This document shows, in pieces, positions 16,574-25,258 of a DNA stretch of 64,000 nucleotides (within the stretch, counting starts at the first letter, position 1; each line of letters opens with the position of its first letter). This stretch comes from Bacterioplanes sanyensis. GTDB taxonomy: Bacteria; Pseudomonadota; Gammaproteobacteria; Pseudomonadales; Oceanobacteraceae. The notes under the pieces are model-generated. The model saw nothing but the letters and a program-made list of their open reading frames with translations, was not told where the DNA came from and made no database searches. Location: assembly GCF_014652515.1 (NCBI RefSeq), contig NZ_BMYY01000003.1:1-64000 (forward strand). The letters run 5' to 3'. A program made the position numbers and the translations under genes.

Positions 16574-17449
16574 ATGAGCGACGTGGATGTTCAAATACAA
16601 CAAGCCAAAGAGCAAGAGCCGGCGCAAGCGACGACGCTTTTAGAAGCGACCATCGACACCTTCGATGATGTAGTCATCGCGGCATCCAAGCAGAGGCCGG
16701 TCATGGTGGATTTCTGGGCCAGTTGGTGCGCGCCGTGCCAGGCGCAGTTGCCGATTCTGCAGACCTTGGCTAAGCAAATGCAGGGGCAGCTCGATGTTGT
16801 TAAGGTCAATACAGAAGAACAGCTGGCGCTGGCCGAACGTTTTCAGGTGCGCAGTTTGCCCACCTTGATGCTGTTTTATCGTGGTGAAGTGGTGCAACAA
16901 CTGCAGGGCTTGCAGGGGGAAAGTGCTCTGCGTCAGTGGGTGGAGCCCTATGTGGTGCACGAGTACGACCAGCTGCTGCAACGCGGTGAGCAGTGTTTGT
17001 CTGAGGGGCGGGTCGATGAGGGCATTGAGCTGTTGCGGCAAGCTTGGCAGCAAGTACGTGAACAGCAAATTTCTAGGCCAGAGTTTTTGGCGCGACTGGC
17101 CACGGCCTTGATGGAAAATAATCGTCTAGCAGAGGCGCGGCAAGCATTAGAGCAGGCTGATTTGTTGTTGCAGCGGGCGCCAGAAATCGTGCAGGCAAAA
17201 TCACGCCTGGCACTGTTTCAGTCTGAACACCAAAGCGATGGTGATGTGGTCAATCAGGCGCTGGCATCGGCGGCGGAGCAAAACTTTGAGGCGGCGTTAG
17301 AGCAGTTGCTGGCCAGGCTAGCTGAGCCCAATTTGGCGGCGACAGATAAAGACCAAGCACGCAAAGCCGCGGTGGACATTCTCAATACCATGCCAGATCG
17401 CGAGCAGGCCAATGCGTACCGCCGCCGCTTGTTCAGCCTGCTGCATTGA
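16574..17449 (+). CDS. cnoX: Thioredoxin-TPR co-chaperone/holdase CnoX (YbbN)
   Basis: A 291-residue protein matching CnoX/YbbN in length. The N-terminal thioredoxin domain carries FWASWCAPCQAQLP near residue 49; a WCAPC site suggests real redox capacity, unlike the inactive site in E. coli. The C-terminal half is built of TPR-like helices (HEYDQLLQRGEQCLSEGRVDEG onward). In the family the protein holds aggregation-prone clients and hands them to GroEL and DnaK, particularly under hypochlorous stress. GGAG precedes the ATG. Confidence 0.9.
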   Translation: MSDVDVQIQQAKEQEPAQATTLLEATIDTFDDVVIAASKQRPVMVDFWASWCAPCQAQLPILQTLAKQMQGQLDVVKVNTEEQLALAERFQVRSLPTLMLFYRGEVVQQLQGLQGESALRQWVEPYVVHEYDQLLQRGEQCLSEGRVDEGIELLRQAWQQVREQQISRPEFLARLATALMENNRLAEARQALEQADLLLQRAPEIVQAKSRLALFQSEHQSDGDVVNQALASAAEQNFEAALEQLLARLAEPNLAATDKDQARKAAVDILNTMPDREQANAYRRRLFSLLH

Positions 17450-17743
17450 CCTGACTTGAGCCATGTTGGTGGTAAAGTTATACCGTTATCTGTGTTGGGC
17501 TTTAAGGGTTGAATGTGCGAGTTGAGCGTGACAGCTGGCTGCGTGAGACCCGGGTGAGGGGTCGGTATAAGTAGCTACTGGATGGCTTAAACGGCTTTTG
17601 CAAAGAGAGTTGATTAATGTAAAGAAAGTTAGTTAATCGCGGCTGGTACTGGGTTGGTACTGAACAGTGTTATGCAATACCTGCCCTAATAGCGCGGGCA
17701 TAATGCACAGCGAGATTGTGTTAACGACAAAACGGAGAGCAGC
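17450..17743. other. Intergenic region without recognised gene
   Basis: A 294-bp gap between cnoX and the aldo/keto reductase. It contains a short hairpin-like GACCC GGGTGA GGGGTC and no convincing terminator. A 20-codon frame from 17463 lacks a ribosome binding site. The start of the next gene is served by CGGAGAG. Promoters must lie here but no consensus pair stands out. Confidence 0.4.
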
Positions 17744-18784
17744 ATGCAACGTCGGCCGTTAGGCAACACCGATATTCAAGTCAGTAAACTGTGTCTGGGC
17801 ACCATGACCTGGGGTGAGCAAAACAGTGAAGGCGAGGCCCATGAGCAAATGGACTTTGCCTTAGAGCGGGGTATTAACTTTTTTGATACCGCTGAAATGT
17901 ATCCGGTGCCGCCCAAAGCCGAGACCCAAGGGCGTACTGAGTCCTACATAGGCAGCTGGTTTAAGCACCGTGGTCAGCGTGATCGAGTGGTGTTGGCCAC
18001 CAAGGTCAGTGGGCCGGGAGACTGGATGCAGCACATTCGAGGCGGTCCGCAGCTGACTCGTGAACACATTATGGCGGCGGTCGAAGATAGCCTTAAGCGT
18101 CTGCAAACCGACTACATCGACCTGTACCAAGTGCACTGGCCAGCCCGTAATACCAATTTTTTTGGCAAGCTGGGCTATCGCGCCGATCACAGCGAGGCAG
18201 AATCTACGCCACTGACTGAAACTCTGGCGGCCCTGCATGAGTTACAGCAGCAAGGCAAGATTCGGCACTATGGCCTGTCGAATGAAACCGCTTGGGGCAC
18301 GATGAAGGCCCTCAGCATCGCTGATCAACGCGGCTACGCTCGGCCAGTGTCTGTGCAAAACCCTTACAATCTGCTCAATCGCAGCTACGAGGTTGGCTTG
18401 GCGGAAGTGTCGCACCGCGAGCAAGTGGGCTTGCTGGCCTATTCGCCCCTGGCCTTTGGTGCGTTAAGTGGCAAGTACCTCAATGGCCAGCGGCCAGATG
18501 GGGCGCGTCTGACGTTATTTGACCGCTTTACTCGCTACGTGGGTGAGCATGCTGAGGGCGCCATCGCGCGCTATGTCGACATTGCCCGTCAACACGACTT
18601 GTCGCCGGCCACCTTGGCGTTGGCGTTTGTGACACAGCAGCCGTTTGTGAGCTCCAATATCATCGGCGCAACTAATCTTGCGCAGCTGGAGGAAAACATA
18701 AACAGTGCCGACGTTACCCTCAGCGATGAGGTGCTGGCAGAGATCGACTTAGTACATGCGGAGATCTGCAATCCCTGCCCGTAA
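17744..18784 (+). CDS. tas: Aldo/keto reductase, Tas family
   Basis: A 346-residue NADPH-dependent oxidoreductase, the same length as E. coli Tas. Catalytic features are FFDTAEMYPVPP (Asp and Tyr of the tetrad) near residue 46 and VVLATKVSGPG (Lys) near 82. His lies in YQVHWPARNT near 126. TIM-barrel cofactor motifs follow, including HYGLSNETAWG and the C-terminal SNIIGATNLAQLEENI. GGAGAG lies upstream of the ATG. Physiological substrate unknown. Confidence 0.92.
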   Translation: MQRRPLGNTDIQVSKLCLGTMTWGEQNSEGEAHEQMDFALERGINFFDTAEMYPVPPKAETQGRTESYIGSWFKHRGQRDRVVLATKVSGPGDWMQHIRGGPQLTREHIMAAVEDSLKRLQTDYIDLYQVHWPARNTNFFGKLGYRADHSEAESTPLTETLAALHELQQQGKIRHYGLSNETAWGTMKALSIADQRGYARPVSVQNPYNLLNRSYEVGLAEVSHREQVGLLAYSPLAFGALSGKYLNGQRPDGARLTLFDRFTRYVGEHAEGAIARYVDIARQHDLSPATLALAFVTQQPFVSSNIIGATNLAQLEENINSADVTLSDEVLAEIDLVHAEICNPCP

Positions 18785-18803
18785 GGCACTTCTATAACCG
18801 TTG

Positions 18804-20153
18804 TTAGCCGTGAACCACGGCAGGGCGCTTGGCGATAACGGCCAAGCGCCAGCCCAGTGCGATGGCGGCTGCGGTTAAACCAACCACCAAGCCAATCCAA
18901 AAGCCTTGAGCGCCCAACGGTTCCGGCGCTAAGAAGGCCAGCCAATAACCCAGCCCTAGGCCCAGCAGCCAATATGAGACAAAGGTGATGAGCATCACCG
19001 CTATGGTGTCCTGATAGCCGCGCAGAGCACCTGCCGCGGCAATTTGAATGGCGTCCGAGAGCTGGAACACAGCAGCAAACAGCAGCAAGGTCGCGGCCAG
19101 GGCAACTACCTTGGGGTCGGGTGAATACAGCGAGGCAATCGGCGCCGACAGCAGCACGATTAAGCTGGCATTGAACATGGCGATGCCTAAGTTAACGACC
19201 ACGCCAAGCCAGGAGGCTCGGCGGGCTAAATCGTAGGCGCCAGCGCCGAGGTGATGCCCAACTCTAACCGTCAGCGCCATGCCCAAGCTCAGTGGGATCA
19301 TAAAGGTCAGCGAAGAAACGTTGAGTGCCACCTGATGGCCAGCCACCACCGTTGGCCCAAGTTCGGTTAAAAACAGCGCAATGACCGAGAATAAGCTCAC
19401 TTCAAAAAAAATCGCCACCCCAATCGGCAAGCCGACGGCGGCTAATTGCTTGACTCTGTCCCATTTAGGGCGCCAAATGCGCCGCCACAGGCGAAATTCT
19501 GGCTGCAGTCGATGACGACGAGTGTTGATGGCCATGGCAAAGGCCATGGTAGCGAACACAATAGAGCTGCCGATGCCGCAGCCGACGCCGCCCAGTGGTG
19601 GCAGGCCAAACCAGCCATACACAAACACCGCATTCACGGGCACATTGAATGCTAGGCCCGCCAACATCACTCGGGTGACGTGGCTGGCTTGATTGAGGGC
19701 CTCGGCGTAAAAGCGATAGGCCAAAAACACACCGGCACCAGGCATTCCGATGGCAATTGCAGTAAGATACTGCGCGGCAATCTCTGCGGTTACTGGGTCA
19801 TCCACCCAGGCGCCGATGAGCTGTGCCATGGCATAGAGAAAAACGCCGGCAATGGCGCCTGCGACAATGCCAAGCCAAAGTGCGGCAGCCAATAAATGCG
19901 GTAAGTCGGCGCCACGAGCGGCAGCGTTCAGGCGCGCGGTGAGTGGCGACAGGGCGACTAAAATGCCCGCCAGAAAGAGCCACACCGGCATCCAGAAACT
20001 GGTGCCAATGGCGACGGCAGCAAGGTCGCGGGTGCTGACATAACCGGACATCAAGGTATCCACGGTGCCCATGCCGATTTGGGCCAGTTGGGTGGCGAGA
20101 ATGGGCAGTGTTAGGCGGCTAAGCGCTTTGAGTTCGTGGCGAGTAAACGACAT
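18804..20153 (-). CDS. MATE family multidrug efflux transporter (NorM-like)
   Basis: A 449-residue inner-membrane protein with about twelve hydrophobic segments in two halves. It starts with SRLTLPILATQLAQIGMGTVDTLMSG, typical of MATE antiporters. Sequences such as GLPIGVAIFFEVSLFSVIALF (first half of TM7) and GHQVALNVSSLTFMIPLSLG support the NorM branch. It would export cationic drugs in exchange for Na+ or H+. It is convergent with tas and divergent from epmC. Confidence 0.93.
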   Translation of the reverse strand: MSFTRHELKALSRLTLPILATQLAQIGMGTVDTLMSGYVSTRDLAAVAIGTSFWMPVWLFLAGILVALSPLTARLNAAARGADLPHLLAAALWLGIVAGAIAGVFLYAMAQLIGAWVDDPVTAEIAAQYLTAIAIGMPGAGVFLAYRFYAEALNQASHVTRVMLAGLAFNVPVNAVFVYGWFGLPPLGGVGCGIGSSIVFATMAFAMAINTRRHRLQPEFRLWRRIWRPKWDRVKQLAAVGLPIGVAIFFEVSLFSVIALFLTELGPTVVAGHQVALNVSSLTFMIPLSLGMALTVRVGHHLGAGAYDLARRASWLGVVVNLGIAMFNASLIVLLSAPIASLYSPDPKVVALAATLLLFAAVFQLSDAIQIAAAGALRGYQDTIAVMLITFVSYWLLGLGLGYWLAFLAPEPLGAQGFWIGLVVGLTAAAIALGWRLAVIAKRPAVVHG

Positions 20154-20213
20154 GATGACAGGTCCGGAAAAGCAAGCCGGGCATTCTGCACCGAAGTAAC
20201 AGAAGAGTGAATA

Positions 20214-20768
20214 GTGAATCCTGAGTTAAACCCGCTAGACCTGATCCAGATATTCAACACACTGTTCAGTCATGAAGAGAATACCCGCTTAATCGCCGGC
20301 GGCGATGAACCGATTTACTTGCCGGCCGATGCGCAAACCCCCTACCATCGAGTCATATTTGCCCACGGTTTTTATGAATCGGCATTGCACGAGATCAGTC
20401 ATTGGTGCATTGCTGGCCGCCAGCGCCGTCAGCTGGTGGATTTTGGTTACTGGTATCAACCAGACGGGCGCACTGTTGAGCAGCAGCGCGCCTTTGAACA
20501 GGTGGAAGTGAAACCACAGGCATTGGAGTGGATATTATCTGTTGCTTGCGGCCGGCGTTTTCGCGTCAGCACCGACAACCTGGATGGCGACCGCGAAGCG
20601 GTCGAGCAGGGTCTTAGGGCCTTTCGGCTGGCCGTCGGACAACAGGTCAGCGAATACCTGAGCGCGGGCTTACCGCCCCGGGCCGAACAACTGAAACAGG
20701 CCCTGCTGAACTTTTATCAGCGTCACGATGAGTTTGCTCATTATCGCTTTGACGCCACGCAGATTTAA
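20214..20768 (+). CDS. epmC: Elongation factor P hydroxylase
   Basis: A 184-residue protein of the EpmC/YfcM family, which hydroxylates the beta-lysylated lysine of elongation factor P. Putative iron ligands are in [20 protein letters not shown] near residues 44-63, and the conserved [12 protein letters not shown] follows. The start is a GTG at 20214 with a weak AGAAG upstream. EpmA and EpmB are not in this window. It is 11 bp upstream of rhlB. Confidence 0.93.
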   Translation: MNPELNPLDLIQIFNTLFSHEENTRLIAGGDEPIYLPADAQTPYHRVIFAHGFYESALHEISHWCIAGRQRRQLVDFGYWYQPDGRTVEQQRAFEQVEVKPQALEWILSVACGRRFRVSTDNLDGDREAVEQGLRAFRLAVGQQVSEYLSAGLPPRAEQLKQALLNFYQRHDEFAHYRFDATQI

Positions 20769-20779
20769 CGGAGACGACC

Positions 20780-22171
20780 TTGTTTAAACGCTTATTACGA
20801 CGCACTGAGGCCAATAACAGCCCCAGTCCAGCCAATAAGGCTGCCAGTCGCAGTCAGAAAAAAGCCCACCCGAAAGAAGACAATCAACCCGCCCGCGATC
20901 ATCACAAGGCTGCACCGCATGCTCAAGCAAGCAAAGGCAAGCCCCGCAAGAATAAGCCCAAGCGTCCGGCACGTGATGAACGCCAAGAAAGTTGGTCGCT
21001 GAGCGATTTTCAGGTAGAAGCCGTGCCGGGTAAGGTGCGGTTTCACGATCTGGGTCTGCCAGACAGTGTCATGCGCGGAATCCATAAGTTGGGTTTTGAA
21101 TATTGCACGCCCATTCAGGCCGAGAGCTTACCGGCCGCTTTGCGTGGCCGCGACACCATTGGTCAGGCGCAAACAGGCACCGGTAAATCGGCGGCCTTTA
21201 TTCTCACCATTCTGAATCAACTGCTGACCGAGCAACCGAAAGAGCGCTACGCCAGCGAGCCGCGGGCGTTAATTGTGGCGCCAACGCGCGAACTGGCGAT
21301 GCAAATTGGCAAAGACGCTGAGGGCTTGGCGCGTTACACCGGCATGACGGTGCATACCATTGTCGGCGGTATGAATTACGAAGAGCAGCGCAAAGGTCTG
21401 CGCGATGAAGTGGTGGACATTTTGGTGGCCACGCCAGGGCGCTTAATCGACTTTATGCGCAGCCAGGATGTGTTTTTGGACCAGGTGGAAGTTCTGGTGC
21501 TGGATGAAGCCGACCGCATGCTCGATATGGGCTTTATTCCGGATGTGCGCCGCATCGTTCGCTCGACTCCGCCCAAAGGCGAGCGCCAAACCCTGCTGTA
21601 CTCGGCCACGTTTAACTACGATGTGCGCATCTTGATTGATCAATGGACGGTCAATCCGCTTAAAGTCATCATTGAACCTGAGCAAGTCACCACGGACCGC
21701 GTTGATCAGCGCTTGTATCTGGTGTCTGAGTCAGAAAAATTCGGCATGTTGCTGCGCACATTGGATGAAGAAAAGCCTGAGCGTGCAATTATCTTTGCTA
21801 ACCGCCGCGACTTAACCCGCAACCTGTGCGACAAACTCAACAAAAAAGGCCATAAGGCCTTGTTGCTGTCGGGTGAAGTGAGCCAGCAAAAACGCATCAA
21901 AACATTGGAGCGCTTTCGCGATGGCGACGTCACCATCATGGTGGCTACCGATGTTGCTGGGCGTGGCATTCACGTCGAGGGCGTCAGCCATGTGGTGAAC
22001 TACACCTTGCCGGAAGACCCAGAGGACTACGTACACCGCATCGGCCGTACCGGTCGCGCGGGTGCCAAAGGCGTATCGGTGAGCTTTGTGTCGGAAGACG
22101 ATGCCTTTGTACTGCCCGACTTGGAAAAGTACCTCAATCAAAAGCTGACGCTGACTTACCCAGAGTATTGA
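20780..22171 (+). CDS. rhlB: DEAD-box ATP-dependent RNA helicase RhlB
   Basis: A 463-residue DEAD-box helicase. A basic, low-complexity N-terminal extension of about 75 residues precedes the Q motif ([19 protein letters not shown]). Motif I is [11 protein letters not shown], motif [15 protein letters not shown], motif [12 protein letters not shown] and motif [12 protein letters not shown]. The start is TTG at 20780 with GGAG at suitable spacing. RhlB unwinds structured RNA for the RNA degradosome through RNase E. The next gene starts 2 bp after its stop. Confidence 0.93.
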   Translation: MFKRLLRRTEANNSPSPANKAASRSQKKAHPKEDNQPARDHHKAAPHAQASKGKPRKNKPKRPARDERQESWSLSDFQVEAVPGKVRFHDLGLPDSVMRGIHKLGFEYCTPIQAESLPAALRGRDTIGQAQTGTGKSAAFILTILNQLLTEQPKERYASEPRALIVAPTRELAMQIGKDAEGLARYTGMTVHTIVGGMNYEEQRKGLRDEVVDILVATPGRLIDFMRSQDVFLDQVEVLVLDEADRMLDMGFIPDVRRIVRSTPPKGERQTLLYSATFNYDVRILIDQWTVNPLKVIIEPEQVTTDRVDQRLYLVSESEKFGMLLRTLDEEKPERAIIFANRRDLTRNLCDKLNKKGHKALLLSGEVSQQKRIKTLERFRDGDVTIMVATDVAGRGIHVEGVSHVVNYTLPEDPEDYVHRIGRTGRAGAKGVSVSFVSEDDAFVLPDLEKYLNQKLTLTYPEY

Positions 22172-22173
22172 GT

Positions 22174-22734
22174 ATGGGCCCACTGCGTTATCTGGCATTG
22201 CTGGGGTGGTTGTGGAGTAGCGTTGTCTACTCTGCCGATGCCGTGCAAGGTCAGGTGACCCCGCAGTGGGCAGAGCAATATCTGTCGATGCATTACCCGG
22301 ATCTGCTGGCCAGCAGCCACCAGGACCACGTCGTGTCTTATTACTACTTTGGCCAGTGGCAACAGTTCACCCTGATTGGGCTGGAGCGCGTGCGGGGGAG
22401 GGATTATCGCCAACAACTGACGCTGCTGGTGTTTAAGCAGCAGTCGCTGCTCGGTTATTTTGCCGATGTGGCCAGTTTCCCCAGCAAGTTAACGGATGGC
22501 GGCGAGCTGGTCTTTCCTCCCGGGCTGGAGCCCGAGCAGATCGTTCGACTTACCGACCTTCCGCAACAGATTTGTCTGCCGCGTTTGTCTCACTGTGCCA
22601 GCTGGCACGCTGCTGCTGCAGCTGATGCAGCAGCCAGTTTGGATCCTGCAGCGGTAGATCATGGCCCGCACTTGGATGTAAATGCAGCGGACAGTGCCAC
22701 TGCTGAGCAATGCGTTGACTGCAGCGCCAATTAA
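22174..22734 (+). CDS. Exported hypothetical protein
   Basis: A 186-residue protein with a signal peptide (MGPLRYLALLGWLWSSVVYSA). The first 145 residues look like a genuine domain with YYYFGQWQQFTLIGLERVRG. The final 45 residues are Ala/Asp-rich (ASWHAAAAADAAASLDP) and lie over the 3' end of the opposite-strand hydrolase, so the tail may be dictated by that gene. It sits 2 bp after rhlB and is presumably co-transcribed. I do not recognise the family. Confidence 0.6.
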   Translation: MGPLRYLALLGWLWSSVVYSADAVQGQVTPQWAEQYLSMHYPDLLASSHQDHVVSYYYFGQWQQFTLIGLERVRGRDYRQQLTLLVFKQQSLLGYFADVASFPSKLTDGGELVFPPGLEPEQIVRLTDLPQQICLPRLSHCASWHAAAAADAAASLDPAAVDHGPHLDVNAADSATAEQCVDCSAN

Positions 22735-23401
22735 CCAAGCGATCCCCCTGGCTGGCATACAGGGCGGTGCGCGCGCAGGGCGCTCCTAACGGGCCACGAA
22801 AGCGGCTGGCAGCCCAGAGCTGGCGCAGGGCGTTGCGGATACTGAGAGGGTGTTGATGAGCAAACACCGTCCAATCGGCAAGGCAGTCGGCTCTGTCTTT
22901 CTTGCTTACATCTATTTCATTGACGGTTTGCTGCCAAATGGCGGCCTCTAAACGCGCTCGGCTAGGGCGCCAATGCAAAGCTGCCTGCAGCAGTTTAAGC
23001 AACGCTCTTGGCTGCATGCGCTGCCAGGGCAGAGCCAGATTGGCAAAGCTGGTATTGATGAGATGCAGCTCGCTGACTTCATGCGGGTAGCGTTTGGCCC
23101 AGTCACTGGCGATCATGGCGCCCATGGAAATGGCAATAATATGGAGCGGGCGCTGCTCTGGCAGTTGACGGCGAATGGCGTCGGTCATGGCTGGGATGCT
23201 GAGTGGCGAGGTTTGCTGCCAAAGCTCACCGTTGCCAGGCAGCTCGGGTTGCCAAAGTGTATGGTGTGGCAGGGTCTGTTGTAGACAAAGAGGGAAGTCG
23301 CCCCAGTGAAACTGCGCGCGCACTAGGCCGCGCAGTAACACCAGCGGCGTATCAGAAGTTGAAGTAGCGCTGGACGGTAAACAGGAAGTTGGTGCCGGCA
23401 T
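22550..23401 (-). CDS. Alpha/beta hydrolase (BioH-like fold)
   Basis: A 283-residue alpha/beta hydrolase. The nucleophile elbow is IAISMGAMIASDW near residue 92, an acid is likely in LYASQGDRLVNW, and the catalytic His is in SAGHDLPLQDP near 248. ATG at 23401 with AGGGAG upstream is preferred over a GTG at 23410. The start overlaps the end of the porin gene by about 50 bp, and the last 185 bp overlap the convergent exported protein. Substrate unknown; no biotin genes are near, so BioH itself is not implied. Confidence 0.75.
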   Translation of the reverse strand: MPAPTSCLPSSATSTSDTPLVLLRGLVRAQFHWGDFPLCLQQTLPHHTLWQPELPGNGELWQQTSPLSIPAMTDAIRRQLPEQRPLHIIAISMGAMIASDWAKRYPHEVSELHLINTSFANLALPWQRMQPRALLKLLQAALHWRPSRARLEAAIWQQTVNEIDVSKKDRADCLADWTVFAHQHPLSIRNALRQLWAASRFRGPLGAPCARTALYASQGDRLVNWRCSQRIAQQWHCPLHLHPSAGHDLPLQDPNWLLHQLQQQRASWHSETNAADKSVAEGR

Positions 23402-24053
23402 CAAACTCACTCCCTAAGTTGGTGCGTTCCAGTGATAGCTGGTAGTCGTAGGCACCGTAACTGCGGCCAACGCCAATGCGGAATTGCCAGTAGTCGTCCC
23501 GGCGCTCATCACCAAAGTTAAAATCATCATCATAGCTGTGGTATTGATGGCGAGCGGTCAGCATTTCGATCGAAAACGTACCTGTTTGCACCGTGTAAGC
23601 CAGTTCAAACGCGCTCTTAGAGTGCTCTGAGCCCAAATACTCCGGTGCTTTGCGCCAGCCAAACATCAAAGCGTCATCGTACAGTGCGCGCACGGTGAGC
23701 TCGTTATAAGCGTCTATTTCTACGTCTTTATCACCGATAAAACGGTAATGGGTCAGGCTGGTGTCGATGGCCAGGCGGTCACTTAAAGGCACATACCAGC
23801 CCAGGTAAGCGTCGGTTTCGTAATCCGGGCTGTCTTTTTGCAGCCGTACGCCGCTGCCCCAGACGCCAGCGTAAAGGCCGCTGGTGTGTTGGTAGCTTAG
23901 GCCAGTTTGCAGGGTGGGCTCAGCACGGGTGTAACTGATGCCGTCGCGAATATATTCACTGGTGGCGCCAATGTGGGCTTGGAAGTCAGCCTGGGCGGCG
24001 GGTGATAGCATTACAGCCAGTGCGGCACTGGCAGACAAAACAGCTCGCAACAT
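23352..24053 (-). CDS. TorF-family putative outer-membrane porin
   Basis: A 233-residue exported protein with a standard signal peptide (LSASAALAVMLSPAAQA) and an alternating aromatic/polar beta-barrel pattern, ending in a terminal Phe (FTVQRYFNF) as outer-membrane proteins do. The N-terminal HIGATSEYIRDGISYT is characteristic of the TorF/TIGR02001 group. Function is uncharacterised in most species; it is presumed to be a small pore. Confidence 0.82.
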   Translation of the reverse strand: MLRAVLSASAALAVMLSPAAQADFQAHIGATSEYIRDGISYTRAEPTLQTGLSYQHTSGLYAGVWGSGVRLQKDSPDYETDAYLGWYVPLSDRLAIDTSLTHYRFIGDKDVEIDAYNELTVRALYDDALMFGWRKAPEYLGSEHSKSAFELAYTVQTGTFSIEMLTARHQYHSYDDDFNFGDERRDDYWQFRIGVGRSYGAYDYQLSLERTNLGSEFDAGTNFLFTVQRYFNF

Positions 24054-24135
24054 GAATCCTAACTACTCTTAATCAGCTGGCAATCAGCGCGACATGATAC
24101 GCACTTTTGCTACAATTGTTATCCCTTTCCTACTG

Positions 24136-25203
24136 TTACACCTGCCAGGCTTCGTGTGGGTACCAACGCTGCAATGCTTGGCGGTGGCAATGTTGTTTGT
24201 GCTGCAAATCGCTGGGCGCCCAGGTCGGCATGCTGCGCACGGCGGACATTAGAAAATCGAACAGCAGCAAATGCCGGCGCTGAATGCGCTGCTGGCGGTG
24301 CGGCATGATGGGGTTGAAAAAACTGTGATAGCGCAGCAGGTGGCGAGGGTTTTTCTTGACCCATAGCCAAGAGCCCATTTCCAATGTCAGTGGCAAATAA
24401 ATGCCATTCGGCTGTTTGCTGGCGTAGTGGCGGTAAAGGTAGTCCCATAAATCGCCGTGGGTGGTGTAGGACAGCGATTGCGGTTCGAATAAATAGTTAT
24501 GACTGGGGTAGGTGCGTTCAAACAGCTCGGTCAATGCCAAGCTTTCGGCAATGCCTGGCCAAGGTTGAGTGTCGCCGGCATAGGGGAACCACACCCGGTC
24601 ACGCACGCCAAAGCCGGAATGACAATCCAGACTGATGCAATGAGGTTGGCTGAAAATGGCACTGCTGACGACGTCGACCAGTGTCTGGCTCTCTAGCTCC
24701 ATGTGACCGTCTTTGCGACCGCGATACCAAGGCAGATGGCGGCTGATGCGTTGGCCGCCAACCAGCCAAGCCGTTTTGCCGCAGGCATCCAGCGGTGCAT
24801 TGCGCATTAAATCCACGCCGTGAGCATTGGCGCGCTGGTTGCGCCACATGCCTGCTGGGTTGACGATGGGAATCACCAATAAGCGCAGCTGTGCCAGCTG
24901 CTCGTGAATGGCAGGGTCCCATTGGAGGCGCTCCAGCAGGGTGCGTAAAAACGCCAAAATGACTTGGGTGCCTATGCGCTCTATGCCGTGCACGCCGCCA
25001 ACCAAGACCAGGGTCGGCGCTAATGGGGCGCGGCTTCCGGCTTCCAGCACATAAAAGGGCAGCTGCAATGTTTGCCCATCGATGGGCTGGGGAATATGAG
25101 CGGGCACACTGATGCGCAAATGCTCGCGGCCGCGCTCTAGCAAGCGCTCAAGCTCATACAGCTCGGGCAAAGCACGTTTAAGATGGTAAATGCGTTGAAT
25201 CAC
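24136..25203 (-). CDS. M14 family zinc carboxypeptidase
   Basis: A 355-residue protein with M14 metal-ligand motifs: HGIERIG (His and Glu) near residue 74 and LDCHSGFG (His) near 195. The catalytic Glu is in LTLEMGSW near 276. The conserved IPIVNPAGMWRNQRANAHGVDL lies between them. No signal peptide is seen, so it is probably cytoplasmic and may trim peptides or peptidoglycan stems. It is divergent from the ABC exporter. Confidence 0.88.
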   Translation of the reverse strand: MIQRIYHLKRALPELYELERLLERGREHLRISVPAHIPQPIDGQTLQLPFYVLEAGSRAPLAPTLVLVGGVHGIERIGTQVILAFLRTLLERLQWDPAIHEQLAQLRLLVIPIVNPAGMWRNQRANAHGVDLMRNAPLDACGKTAWLVGGQRISRHLPWYRGRKDGHMELESQTLVDVVSSAIFSQPHCISLDCHSGFGVRDRVWFPYAGDTQPWPGIAESLALTELFERTYPSHNYLFEPQSLSYTTHGDLWDYLYRHYASKQPNGIYLPLTLEMGSWLWVKKNPRHLLRYHSFFNPIMPHRQQRIQRRHLLLFDFLMSAVRSMPTWAPSDLQHKQHCHRQALQRWYPHEAWQV

Positions 25204-25258
25204 AAGGCTGGGGTCCTTACTCTGTGCCGCCTGTTTAACACTCTAGAGTAACAATTTG

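Noticed and set aside
17463-17525. 20-codon frame in the cnoX-tas gap
   Set aside because: No ribosome binding site and no sign of coding pattern.
22550-23401. BioH of biotin synthesis
   Set aside because: The fold is right but no biotin gene is nearby and the key motifs are only generally similar.
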